From assembly GCA_020851615.1 (NCBI GenBank), contig JADZCL010000206.1, positions 1 to 9,314 of the forward strand: DNA of 9,314 bases. Reading direction: 5' to 3'. Below, one piece after another: positions 1 through 6,243 of the stretch (position 1 is the first letter of the stretch; every line of letters begins with the position of its first letter). The notes under the pieces were generated by a model. That model saw only the letters and a program-made list of their open reading frames with translations. It made no database searches and was not told where the DNA came from. The DNA comes from Rubrivivax sp. GTDB lineage: Bacteria > Pseudomonadota > Gammaproteobacteria > Burkholderiales > Burkholderiaceae_C. The translations under genes and the position numbers were made by a program.

Positions 1-349
1 GCTCGTCGGTGCGCAGCGTGTTGGGCGGCGCGATCATCACACCCGCGGCGCCCCGCTCCATCACGTCCCGGGTCAGGGCCCGCATTGCGGCAAAGCCCGG
101 CGCCGACACGCCGACGATGACCGGCAGAGCCTGCGCACGGCGGATCATGCGCGTGGCGATCTCTAGGCTTTCCCCATGCTCGAGCTTGGGGGCCTCGCCG
201 AGCTGGCCAAGCACCGTGACGCCGGCTGCGCCGCACTCCAGGTAGAAGTCGGTCAGCCGGTCCAGCGAGTCGAAGTCGATGCGCCCGTCGTCGAGGAAGG
301 GCGTCGGGGCGATGGGATAGACGCCGTGGGCGTCGGCAGGCAGGCGCAT
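1..349 (-). CDS. DHDPS/NAL-superfamily aldolase-like protein, partial (C-terminus off the window)
   Basis: The reverse strand from an ATG at 349 reads a protein beginning MRLPADAHGVYPIAPTPF and is still open at the window edge, so only about 116 N-terminal residues are visible. The pattern is that of the class I pyruvate-dependent aldolases related to dihydrodipicolinate synthase and N-acetylneuraminate lyase: an APTPF strand (residues 14-18), a 'D.L..L..FYLECGAAGVTVLG' stretch, a GE motif (51-52), then a PVIVGVSAPG strand and an 'ERGAAGVMIAPPN' strand. True DapA proteins have GTTGE at the substrate-carboxylate loop; this one has GQLGE (48-52), losing both threonines, so lysine synthesis is unlikely and the substrate is unknown. 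The Schiff-base lysine lies outside the window. The ATG gives a normal family N-terminus, although no good ribosome-binding site is seen. It lies 59 bp downstream of the PAS-GGDEF-EAL gene on the same strand and could be co-transcribed with it. Confidence 0.85.
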   Translation of the reverse strand, partial: MRLPADAHGVYPIAPTPFLDDGRIDFDSLDRLTDFYLECGAAGVTVLGQLGEAPKLEHGESLEIATRMIRRAQALPVIVGVSAPGFAAMRALTRDVMERGAAGVMIAPPNTLRTDE

Positions 350-408
350 GGGCTTGGCACCGGAAGCAGCAGACCCCGCATTGTCACGGCGGCACCGCTG
401 CAGGCTGC

Positions 409-2190
409 TCAGGCTGGCCCCTGCGGCTGCGCGGTGAGGCGGCAGTCGAGCCACGGCTCCATCGGCTGCGGGCGCGCGAACAGGAAACCCTGCAGCCCGG
501 GGCACCCGCTGCCCTGAAGGAAGGCGGCCTGCGCCGACGTCTCCACCCCCTCGGCGACGACGTGCAGACCCATGTGCCCCGCCACGGCGAGGATGAGCTG
601 CACGATCGCCACGTCGTTGGCGTCATCGGGAATCCCGGCCGTGAAGCTGCGGTCGATCTTCAGCTCGTGCAGGGGCAAGCGCTTGAGGTAGGCCAGGCTC
701 GAGTAGCCGGTGCCGAAGTCGTCGATCGAGAAGCGCACGCCCAGGGACGCCAGCTCCTGCATGCGCACCAGGGTGGCCTCCCAATCGTCGATCAGCAGAC
801 TCTCGGTGACTTCGAGCACCAGGCCGGCGGCATCGGCGCCGGCTTCGTACAGCAGCTCGTACACCCGGGCGACGAAGTCCTCGTGCCGGAACTGGCGTGG
901 GCTGACGTTGACCGAGAGCTGCATCCGCTGGCCTGCGGCCTGCAGGCGCGCAAGCGCCTGGCAGGCACGGCGCAGCACGAGATCGCCCAGCGCCACGATG
1001 AGCCCCGTCTCCTCGGCCAGCGGGATGAAGCGTGCCGGCGAGACCGGCCCGCGCCTCGCGTCGACCCAACGCAGCAGCAACTCGCCACCGATCTCACGCC
1101 CGCTGGCATCGAACTGCGACTGCACGTGCACGTCGATGCCGCCGTGCTCCAGCGCACGCCGCAGATCCTGTTCGAGCGCCAAGCGGTCCTCGACTTCGGC
1201 CTGCATGGCCGCGGCGAAGAAGGCCACCCGATTGCGCCCCGCGTCCTTGGCCCGGTGCATCGCGATGTCGGCTTCGCGCAGCAGGTCTTGCACCGTCTCC
1301 TCGCCCTTGGGGAAGAGCGTGATGCCGATGCTGGCGCTGCCGGCGTACTGCGCGCCGTCGATCTCGCAGGGTCGTGCCACCAATTCGCGCAGCTTGTCGG
1401 CCAGCGCGCGTGCAGCCCGTGCTGCCGCGTCAGCGTCCGCGGCCAGCGGAGCGGCGAGGACCACGAACTCGTCACCTCCCAGCCGCGCCAGGACGTCGTC
1501 CGCCCGCAGCTCACCCCCCATCCGCGCGGCCAGCTGGCCCAGCAGGTGGTCGCCAACGGAATACCCACGGGCGTCGTTGATCTGCCGGAAGTTGTCGAGA
1601 TCGACCACCAGCAGCGCGCCCCACTTGCCGTGGCGGCGCATGGCAGCCAGCGCCTGTACGACGCGTTCGTGCAGGCCGTGCCGGTTGGGCAGGCCGGTGA
1701 GCGCATCGAAGTATGCAAGCTGGTGCGCCCGTGCCTGCGCCTGCTTGCGCTCACTGGTGTCGGAGATGAAGCCGTGCCAGAGCACGCTGCCGTCCTGCAG
1801 CCGCTGCGGCTGGGCGCGGCCATGGCCCCAGCGCAGGCCCTGACGCGGCAACTGCAGCCGGTACTCCTGGTCCCAGGGCTGCATGGTCCGCGCCGATGTC
1901 TCGATTGCTGCCCAGACCGCGGCGAGATCGTCGGGGTGCACGCGCGCGAAGACGGCGCTGGCGTCGTCCTGCACCTGCTCCGGATGGACCTCGAACACGT
2001 CCCACAGGCCCCGGCTGGCAAACGGAAAACAGGCCCGCCCGTCGGCAAACAGGCGGAACTGGTAGATCACACCCGGCACGTGGCGGGTGAGGCTGGACAG
2101 CAGTGCCGACTCCGACGCCGCACAGCACAGGCCACCGGACACGAGGTCGACACGCGGTGCGGATTGGGGGTCGGGCGCAGGACTGCTCAT
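409..2190 (-). CDS. PAS-GGDEF-EAL cyclic di-GMP signalling protein
   Basis: A 593-residue protein with no membrane segment or signal peptide, so probably a cytoplasmic sensor. Order: a PAS-type sensory domain (about 30-155, ending in 'GFISDTSERK', the usual PAC end), a GGDEF diguanylate cyclase domain (about 165-325) and a C-terminal EAL phosphodiesterase domain (about 340-585). GGDEF is intact (238-242). An RxxD inhibitory site (R229, D232) lies exactly five residues before it, so product inhibition of cyclase activity is plausible. The EAL signature reads ELLLRW (E370) rather than EALLRW. The other expected metal and catalytic positions are present: NVSPRQF, EVTES, D490-D491 in DDFGTG, K in KIDRSF and E547 in AEGVET. 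Both activities are therefore possible, and which dominates cannot be read from sequence. I chose the ATG at 2190; the frame also opens at an ATG at 2328, but the extra 46 residues are arginine-rich and unlike a conserved domain. It is divergent from the GlcNAc operon, so any functional link is only positional. Confidence 0.93.
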   Translation of the reverse strand: MSSPAPDPQSAPRVDLVSGGLCCAASESALLSSLTRHVPGVIYQFRLFADGRACFPFASRGLWDVFEVHPEQVQDDASAVFARVHPDDLAAVWAAIETSARTMQPWDQEYRLQLPRQGLRWGHGRAQPQRLQDGSVLWHGFISDTSERKQAQARAHQLAYFDALTGLPNRHGLHERVVQALAAMRRHGKWGALLVVDLDNFRQINDARGYSVGDHLLGQLAARMGGELRADDVLARLGGDEFVVLAAPLAADADAAARAARALADKLRELVARPCEIDGAQYAGSASIGITLFPKGEETVQDLLREADIAMHRAKDAGRNRVAFFAAAMQAEVEDRLALEQDLRRALEHGGIDVHVQSQFDASGREIGGELLLRWVDARRGPVSPARFIPLAEETGLIVALGDLVLRRACQALARLQAAGQRMQLSVNVSPRQFRHEDFVARVYELLYEAGADAAGLVLEVTESLLIDDWEATLVRMQELASLGVRFSIDDFGTGYSSLAYLKRLPLHELKIDRSFTAGIPDDANDVAIVQLILAVAGHMGLHVVAEGVETSAQAAFLQGSGCPGLQGFLFARPQPMEPWLDCRLTAQPQGPA

Positions 2191-2367
2191 CGAGTAGGGC
2201 TCGCGAACCCGGATATCGGGCGCCGCTGCAGCTCGCTTGAGCAGCTTGCGCGCGCGACCCGTGTACGCCACCGCCTGGCGTCCACTGCGCCACACCTCGC
2301 GTGCCGGTCCGCGCCGGCGCCCCTGCATACCGGGGGGTGCGCTGGGGTCGGTCCGCTGGCTCGCATC

Positions 2368-2394
2368 TGGTCTGTGTGGTACGGTATTGGTATT
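2368..2394 (+). promoter_or_regulatory. Candidate GntR-type (NagR/NagQ-like) operator half-sites
   Basis: Three TGGT-led heptamers lie in direct orientation: TGGTCTG (2368-2374), TGGTACG (2377-2383) and TGGTATT (2388-2394), with a further CGGTATT at 2382-2388. GntR/HutC regulators of amino-sugar genes (DasR, YvoA/NagR, NagQ) bind palindromes whose left arm is TGGT followed by A/C and T, as in TGGTATT or TGGTCTAGACCA. The half-sites match that arm, but no good inverted partner follows, so this is a tentative operator. Support comes from its place just upstream of an operon encoding such a regulator and its overlap with the best -10 candidate, which would suit repression. Confidence 0.4.
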
Positions 2395-2396
2395 AG
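2388..2396 (+). promoter_or_regulatory. Candidate extended -10 element of the nag operon
   Basis: TGGTATTAG reads as an extended -10 (TGn followed by TATTAG, four of six matches to TATAAT) in the only AT-rich spot upstream of the operon. No good -35 lies about 17 bp upstream (TGGTCT at 2368-2373 is poor), which is tolerated by extended -10 promoters. Transcription would start near 2402-2404, leaving a leader of only about a dozen bases before the GTG at 2416. It overlaps the putative operator. Confidence 0.3.
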
Positions 2397-2415
2397 TTCC
2401 TGGCCGACCCGCCCC

Positions 2416-3357
2416 GTGACCACCCCCGCCTCAACTCCGTTGCGCCTTGCCGCGCGCTACCTCGTCGGTGTCGACGGCGGCGGCAGCGGCACGCGCCTGC
2501 GCCTGCACCAGGCCGCCGACGGACGCGCGCTGGCCTACACGACCAGCGGGCCGTCTGGCCTCGGGCAGGGGGTCGAGCAGGCGTGGCGCCACATCGATCA
2601 CGCGCTGCAGGCGGCGTTCGACCAGGCCGGCATCGGGCGCGCAGCACCGCAGGAGATTGCGCTGGGCCTTGGCCTGGCCGGCGTCGAAGTCCCGGCCCAA
2701 CGTGCGGCCTTCCTGGCTGCAGCGCCCGACTTCGCCTGCTGCGTGCTCCACAACGATGCGCAGACCACGCTGCGCGGTGCCTTCGGTGGCTGCCCGGGCA
2801 TGGTCGTCACGGCCGGCACAGGCAGCATCGGACTCGTGCAGGTGCCCAGCGGCGTCCAGCGCCGCACGGGCGGCTGGGGCTTCCCGGTGGGCGACGAAGG
2901 CAGCGGTGCCTGGCTCGGCCTGCGTGCGATGCAGGCCGCCCAGGCGGCGCTGGACGGCCGCGGTGCCGTCACGCCCCTTGCGCAGGCGGTGTGGCGCATC
3001 GCCGGTGCGGATACGGCCACGCTGCTGCAATGGTGCCGTGACGCCGGGCAGCACGAGTACGCCCGGCTGGCGCCTTGTGTCTTCGAGGCCGCCGCGGCCG
3101 GCGACGCCAGCGCCGAGACGCTGCTGCGGGCCGCGGCGGCCGAACTCGAACGCATCGTGCAGGCGCTGGCCAGCCATGTCGACTCGGCGGCATCACCCCT
3201 GCCGATCGTCCTGGTGGGCAGCATCGGTGAGCGCCTGCAGTCGCGCTGGCCTGCCGCCCTGCAGCAGCGCTGTGTGCGGCCGCAGGGCGACAGCGCCCAT
3301 GGCGCGCTGGCGCTGCTGCAGGAGCACCTGCAGCGCAACGGGGCAGGCGCGCGATGA
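2416..3357 (+). CDS. N-acetylglucosamine kinase, BadF/BadG/BcrA/BcrD ATPase family
   Basis: Predicted to phosphorylate cytoplasmic GlcNAc (possibly glucosamine) at O6 with ATP, the entry step of a PTS-independent route. It has the ASKHA-fold sugar kinase motifs of the NAGK family: phosphate-1 loop VGVDGGGSGTR (D20), an HNDA motif (112-115) whose D114 matches the catalytic base of animal NAGK, the phosphate-2 loop TAGTGS (132-137), a GWGFPVGDEGSGAWLG stretch and a late 'VLVGSIGE' adenosine-site strand. Length 313 residues, normal for the family. No ATG precedes the first motif at a sensible distance. GTG at 2416 (22 residues before the first loop) is my choice; TTG at 2440 is the alternative. 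Neither has a clear ribosome-binding site, and the frame has no nearby upstream stop to bound the start. It is the first gene of the operon and overlaps the next by 4 bp (ATGA). GlcNAc specificity is inferred from nagA downstream; glucosamine kinase is the main alternative. Confidence 0.87.
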   Translation: MTTPASTPLRLAARYLVGVDGGGSGTRLRLHQAADGRALAYTTSGPSGLGQGVEQAWRHIDHALQAAFDQAGIGRAAPQEIALGLGLAGVEVPAQRAAFLAAAPDFACCVLHNDAQTTLRGAFGGCPGMVVTAGTGSIGLVQVPSGVQRRTGGWGFPVGDEGSGAWLGLRAMQAAQAALDGRGAVTPLAQAVWRIAGADTATLLQWCRDAGQHEYARLAPCVFEAAAAGDASAETLLRAAAAELERIVQALASHVDSAASPLPIVLVGSIGERLQSRWPAALQQRCVRPQGDSAHGALALLQEHLQRNGAGAR

Positions 3358-4097
3358 GCCGCGGCGAAGCGATCAGCTTCACGCCGGACCTGGCGTCGCG
3401 CCTGCCGCTGTACCTGCAGCTGGCGCGGCATCTGGGGCAACTGGTGCGCGAAGGGCGTTTCAAGACCCACGAGGCACTGCCTTCGGAACGCGGCCTGTCC
3501 GAGACGCTGGGCCTGTCCCGTGTGACGGCGCGCAAGGCGATCGACCAGCTCGTCGGGCAGGGGCTGATCGTGCGCCGGCACGGCTCGGGCAACTACATCG
3601 CGCCCCAGATCGAGCAGGCCACCTCGCAGCTCAGCAGCTTTTCCGAGGAATTGCGCCAGCGCGGCTTCAAGCCGAGTTCGCGCTGGCTCAAGCGGGCCTG
3701 CACGGCCGCGACGCCCGACGAGCAGTTGAGCCTGGGCCTGTCGCCGGGCGCGCGCGTGGCGCGGCTGGAGCGCTTGCGCCTGGCCGACGGCACGGTGATG
3801 GCCTACGAGGTCAGCGTGCTGCCGGAATCGGTGCTGCCCGATCCGATCTCGGTCGACAGCTCGCTCTACGAGCACCTGGCCGAGCGTGGCCAGGCGCCGG
3901 CCCGTGCCCTGCAGCACCTGCGCGCCATGAATGCCTCGCCGCGCCACGCCGAACTCCTGGGCGTGCCCACCGGGCAGGCGCTGCTGCACATCACCCGCGT
4001 GGGCTACCTGGAAGGCGGCATGCCGGTGGAGCTGACGCACTCCTACTGCCGCAGCGACCTCTACGGCTTCGTCAGCGAGATCCGGCGCGAGCGATGA
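3354..4097 (+). CDS. GntR/HutC-family transcriptional regulator of amino-sugar genes (NagR/NagQ-like)
   Basis: A 247-residue regulator. The N-terminal winged helix-turn-helix of the GntR family spans about residues 15-80, with the hallmark 'LPSERGLSETLGLSRVTARK' recognition region and the wing 'GLIVRRHGSGNYI'. The effector-binding UTRA domain covers about 95-240 (HutC subfamily), ending with the typical 'LTHSYCRSDLYGFV' strands. Family members beside nag genes (DasR, YvoA/NagR, NagQ) are usually repressors released by GlcNAc-6-P or GlcN-6-P, so this one probably controls its own operon, perhaps through the TGGT repeats upstream of 2416. It starts at an ATG overlapping the kinase stop by 4 bp and ends overlapping the nagA start by 4 bp. 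The effector and activator/repressor mode are inferred. Confidence 0.9.
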   Translation: MSRGEAISFTPDLASRLPLYLQLARHLGQLVREGRFKTHEALPSERGLSETLGLSRVTARKAIDQLVGQGLIVRRHGSGNYIAPQIEQATSQLSSFSEELRQRGFKPSSRWLKRACTAATPDEQLSLGLSPGARVARLERLRLADGTVMAYEVSVLPESVLPDPISVDSSLYEHLAERGQAPARALQHLRAMNASPRHAELLGVPTGQALLHITRVGYLEGGMPVELTHSYCRSDLYGFVSEIRRER

Positions 4098-5224
4098 CTG
4101 TCGCGATGACCGAATTGCGGGGCCATCTGCTGACGCCTGCAGGCTTCCTGCGCGGGCAGTTGCGTGTCGTCGATGGGCGCATCGCCGCCGTCGACGGCGA
4201 CCCGGTCACCGAGGCGCAGGTGCGCGCGGACACGGCCACGCCGCTGTGGCTGCCGGGCTTCGTCGACCTGCACGTGCACGGCGGCGGTGGCGCCGACGCG
4301 ATGGACGGGGGTGCGGCCATTGTCACCCTCGCACGCACGCACGCGCGCCACGGCACGACCGCGCTGCTGGCCACGACGATGACCGCGCCGCTGTCCGAAG
4401 TCGAGACCGCATTGCAGGCCGTGCGGCCGCACTGCAGCGCACGCAGCCGCGGCGGCGCACGCGTGCTGGGCGTGCATCTGGAGGGGCCCTACATCAGCGG
4501 CCGCCGCCTGGGCGCACAGCCCGATTTCGTGCGTGCGCCGGCACTGGCCGAGATCCTCGCCCTGCATGCCATCGCGCCGCTGCGCGTGCTCACGCTGGCG
4601 CCGGAGGTCGAAGGCGCACTCGCGCTCATCCCGGCCCTCGCAGACGCCGGCATCCGCGTGCAGATCGGCCACAGCACGGCCAGCTACGAACTCGCGGCGC
4701 AGGCGCTGGCGCAGGGCGCCTGCGGCTTCACCCATCTCTTCAACGCGATGAGCGGACTGCACCACCGCGAGCCCGGCGTCGTCGGTGCGGCCTTCGCGCA
4801 TGGCCGGCATGCCGAGCTGATCCCCGACCTGCTGCACGTCCATCCCGGGGCGATCCGCGCCGCGCTGCGCGCCCTGCCCGGGCTGCACTGCGTGACCGAC
4901 GCCACCTCGGCCACCGGCATGCCCGATGGCGACTACCGTCTGGGCCGGCAGACGGTCACCAAGTGCCTGGGCGCGGTACGCCTGGCCGACGGCACGCTGG
5001 CGGGCAGCACGCTGACGCTGGACCAGGCCCTGCGCAATCTCGTGCTGCACCTGGGTCTGCCGCTGACGCAGGCGTCGGCGCATGTCTCGACCCTGGCGGC
5101 ACGCTACCTCGGCGAACACGAGCGCGGCGTCATCGCCGTCGGCGCCCATGCCGACCTCGTGCAGCTGCAGGGCGCGACGCTGCAGGTGCAGCAGGTCTGG
5201 GTCGAAGGAGAGTCCATCCGATGA
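4094..5224 (+). CDS. nagA: N-acetylglucosamine-6-phosphate deacetylase
   Basis: Hydrolyses GlcNAc-6-P to glucosamine-6-P and acetate in the cytoplasm. The 376-residue protein is an amidohydrolase-superfamily TIM barrel of normal length. Visible active-site elements are PGFVDLHVHGGGG with H60 and H62, HLEGPY with metal ligand E130, IGHS with H193, HLFNAM with H214, and TDAT with catalytic D269. The intact HxH pair resembles the Bacillus-type enzyme, which can hold two metals; E. coli NagA has replaced that pair, so metal use may differ from the textbook enzyme. The start is the ATG at 4094, giving an ATGA overlap with the regulator stop; a second in-frame ATG at 4106 would cost only four residues. 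The stop overlaps the next start in the same way. Flanking kinase and deaminase genes give a complete pathway, so the assignment is firm. Confidence 0.96.
   Translation: MTVAMTELRGHLLTPAGFLRGQLRVVDGRIAAVDGDPVTEAQVRADTATPLWLPGFVDLHVHGGGGADAMDGGAAIVTLARTHARHGTTALLATTMTAPLSEVETALQAVRPHCSARSRGGARVLGVHLEGPYISGRRLGAQPDFVRAPALAEILALHAIAPLRVLTLAPEVEGALALIPALADAGIRVQIGHSTASYELAAQALAQGACGFTHLFNAMSGLHHREPGVVGAAFAHGRHAELIPDLLHVHPGAIRAALRALPGLHCVTDATSATGMPDGDYRLGRQTVTKCLGAVRLADGTLAGSTLTLDQALRNLVLHLGLPLTQASAHVSTLAARYLGEHERGVIAVGAHADLVQLQGATLQVQQVWVEGESIR
5205..5212 (+). promoter_or_regulatory. Strong ribosome-binding site for the SIS deaminase gene
   Basis: AAGGAGAG lies inside the end of nagA, eight bases before the ATG at 5221. 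It is the best Shine-Dalgarno match in the operon and fixes the start of the SIS gene at the ATGA overlap. It suggests the deaminase is initiated independently as well as by coupling. Confidence 0.75.
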
Positions 5225-6243
5225 GTTCGCGCATGTTCGAGGAAGCGGCGTCTGCGCCGCAGGCGGTGGCCCGGCTGCTCGATGCCGAGGCGGCGACGTT
5301 CGCGCGCCTGGGCGCCGAGTTGCGCGCCGCGCCACCGCGGGCGCTGCTGACAGTGGCGCGCGGCAGCTCCGATCACGCGGCGCATTACCTGGCCTATCTG
5401 GTGATGGCGCGCCTGGGCCGGCTCGTCACCTCCTTGCCGATGTCGCTGGTCACGCTCTACCACTCGCGCCTGGAATGCGAGGGCCTGCTTGCCCTGGCCT
5501 TCTCGCAGTCGGGGCAGAGCCCGGACCTCATCGCGCCGCTGCGCGAACTGGGCGCGCACGGCGCGCGCACGCTGGCGCTGGTCAACGACGCCGCGTCGCC
5601 GCTGGCGCAGGCCGCGCAGCAGGTCCTGCCGCTGCACGCCGGTGCCGAGACCAGCGTCGCGGCCACCAAGAGCTGCATCGCGCAACTCGTGGCCGGTGCC
5701 GCACTGGCGGGCTCCTGGCAGCAGGAGGCGACCTTCCTCGCTGCGCTGCAGGCGCTGCCGGCGGCGCTCGACGCGGCCTGGGCGCTCGACTGGAACGTGG
5801 CCGTGCAGGCGCTTGGCGGGGTGCAGCGGCTGTACGTGATCGGCCGCGGGACCGGGCTGCCGGTGGCGATGGAAGTCGCCCTCAAGTTCAAGGAGGTCTG
5901 CGGCATCCAGGCCGAAGCCTATTCCGGCGCCGAGGTCCAGCACGGCCCGATGGCGCTGGTCGAGGAGGGCTTCCCGATGCTGGTCCTGGCGCCCCCGGGG
6001 CCGGCGCAGGCCGGCCTGCTGCAGGTCGCCGCACAGATGCGTGCGCGCGGCGCCTGCGTGCTGCTGGCCGCCGCCGCGGGCACGCCGGACGCCGCGCTGC
6101 CTCTGGCCGACGCCGGCCACGAAGACCTGGCCCCCATCACGATGGCGCAGAGCTGCTACCGCATGGTCGAGGCGCTGGCGCGCGCGCGCGGCCTGGACCC
6201 CGACCGCCCACGCCACCTGGCCAAGGTCACCCGTACCGAATGA
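5221..6243 (+). CDS. SIS-domain glucosamine-6-phosphate deaminase (NagB-II type)
   Basis: A 340-residue protein of two SIS (sugar isomerase) domains, equivalent to the isomerase half of GlmS without the glutaminase half. In this setting it should convert glucosamine-6-P to fructose-6-P and ammonia, taking the place of classical hexameric NagB. Visible motifs: VARGSSDHAAHY and FSQSGQSPDLI in SIS domain 1, ETSVAATKS in the linker region, and in domain 2 GRGTGLPVAMEVALKFKE followed by AEAYSGAEVQHGP. H241 in EVQHGP and K335 in the C-terminal LAKVTRTE correspond to the conserved GlmS catalytic histidine and lysine (LAKSVTVE tail). The ATG start has a strong ribosome-binding site and overlaps the nagA stop by 4 bp; the stop overlaps the GH3 gene start by 4 bp. 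AgaS- or FrlB-like deaminases are relatives, but the GlcNAc context favours NagB-II. Confidence 0.92.
   Translation: MSSRMFEEAASAPQAVARLLDAEAATFARLGAELRAAPPRALLTVARGSSDHAAHYLAYLVMARLGRLVTSLPMSLVTLYHSRLECEGLLALAFSQSGQSPDLIAPLRELGAHGARTLALVNDAASPLAQAAQQVLPLHAGAETSVAATKSCIAQLVAGAALAGSWQQEATFLAALQALPAALDAAWALDWNVAVQALGGVQRLYVIGRGTGLPVAMEVALKFKEVCGIQAEAYSGAEVQHGPMALVEEGFPMLVLAPPGPAQAGLLQVAAQMRARGACVLLAAAAGTPDAALPLADAGHEDLAPITMAQSCYRMVEALARARGLDPDRPRHLAKVTRTE

Larger units (their letters stand above)
2191..2415. other. Divergent intergenic region between the c-di-GMP gene and the nag operon
   Basis: This 225-bp gap separates two divergently transcribed genes and must hold both promoters, unless the left gene starts at its upstream ATG (2328). 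Most of it is as GC-rich as the coding DNA. The exception is about 2365-2400, a locally AT-richer stretch with repeated TGGT elements, annotated separately. I see no RNA gene, convincing terminator hairpin or clear -35/-10 pair for the leftward gene. Confidence 0.7.

Noticed and set aside
350..408. Possible terminator or promoter between the PAS-GGDEF-EAL gene and the aldolase-like gene.
   Set aside because: No stable hairpin followed by a T-run and no convincing -10/-35 pair on the minus strand in these 59 bases.
2191..2328. A 46-residue N-terminal extension of the PAS-GGDEF-EAL protein from the ATG at 2328.
   Set aside because: It is arginine-rich, without domain character, and would use up most of the divergent promoter region. 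The ATG at 2190 gives a normal start, though its ribosome-binding site is also weak, so the extension is not fully excluded.
2345..2410. Inverted repeat GGGTCGG (2345-2351) and CCGACCC (2404-2410) flanking the putative operator.
   Set aside because: Seven-base arms about 52 bp apart are easily expected by chance in such GC-rich DNA, and the arms do not resemble GntR-family sites.
562..2415. A very long plus-strand open frame antisense to the PAS-GGDEF-EAL gene, running without a stop into the kinase gene.
   Set aside because: Its translation shows no recognisable domain and it lies opposite a gene with clear conserved motifs. High GC content suppresses stop codons in the shadow frame. Only the part from about 2416 onward is a real gene.
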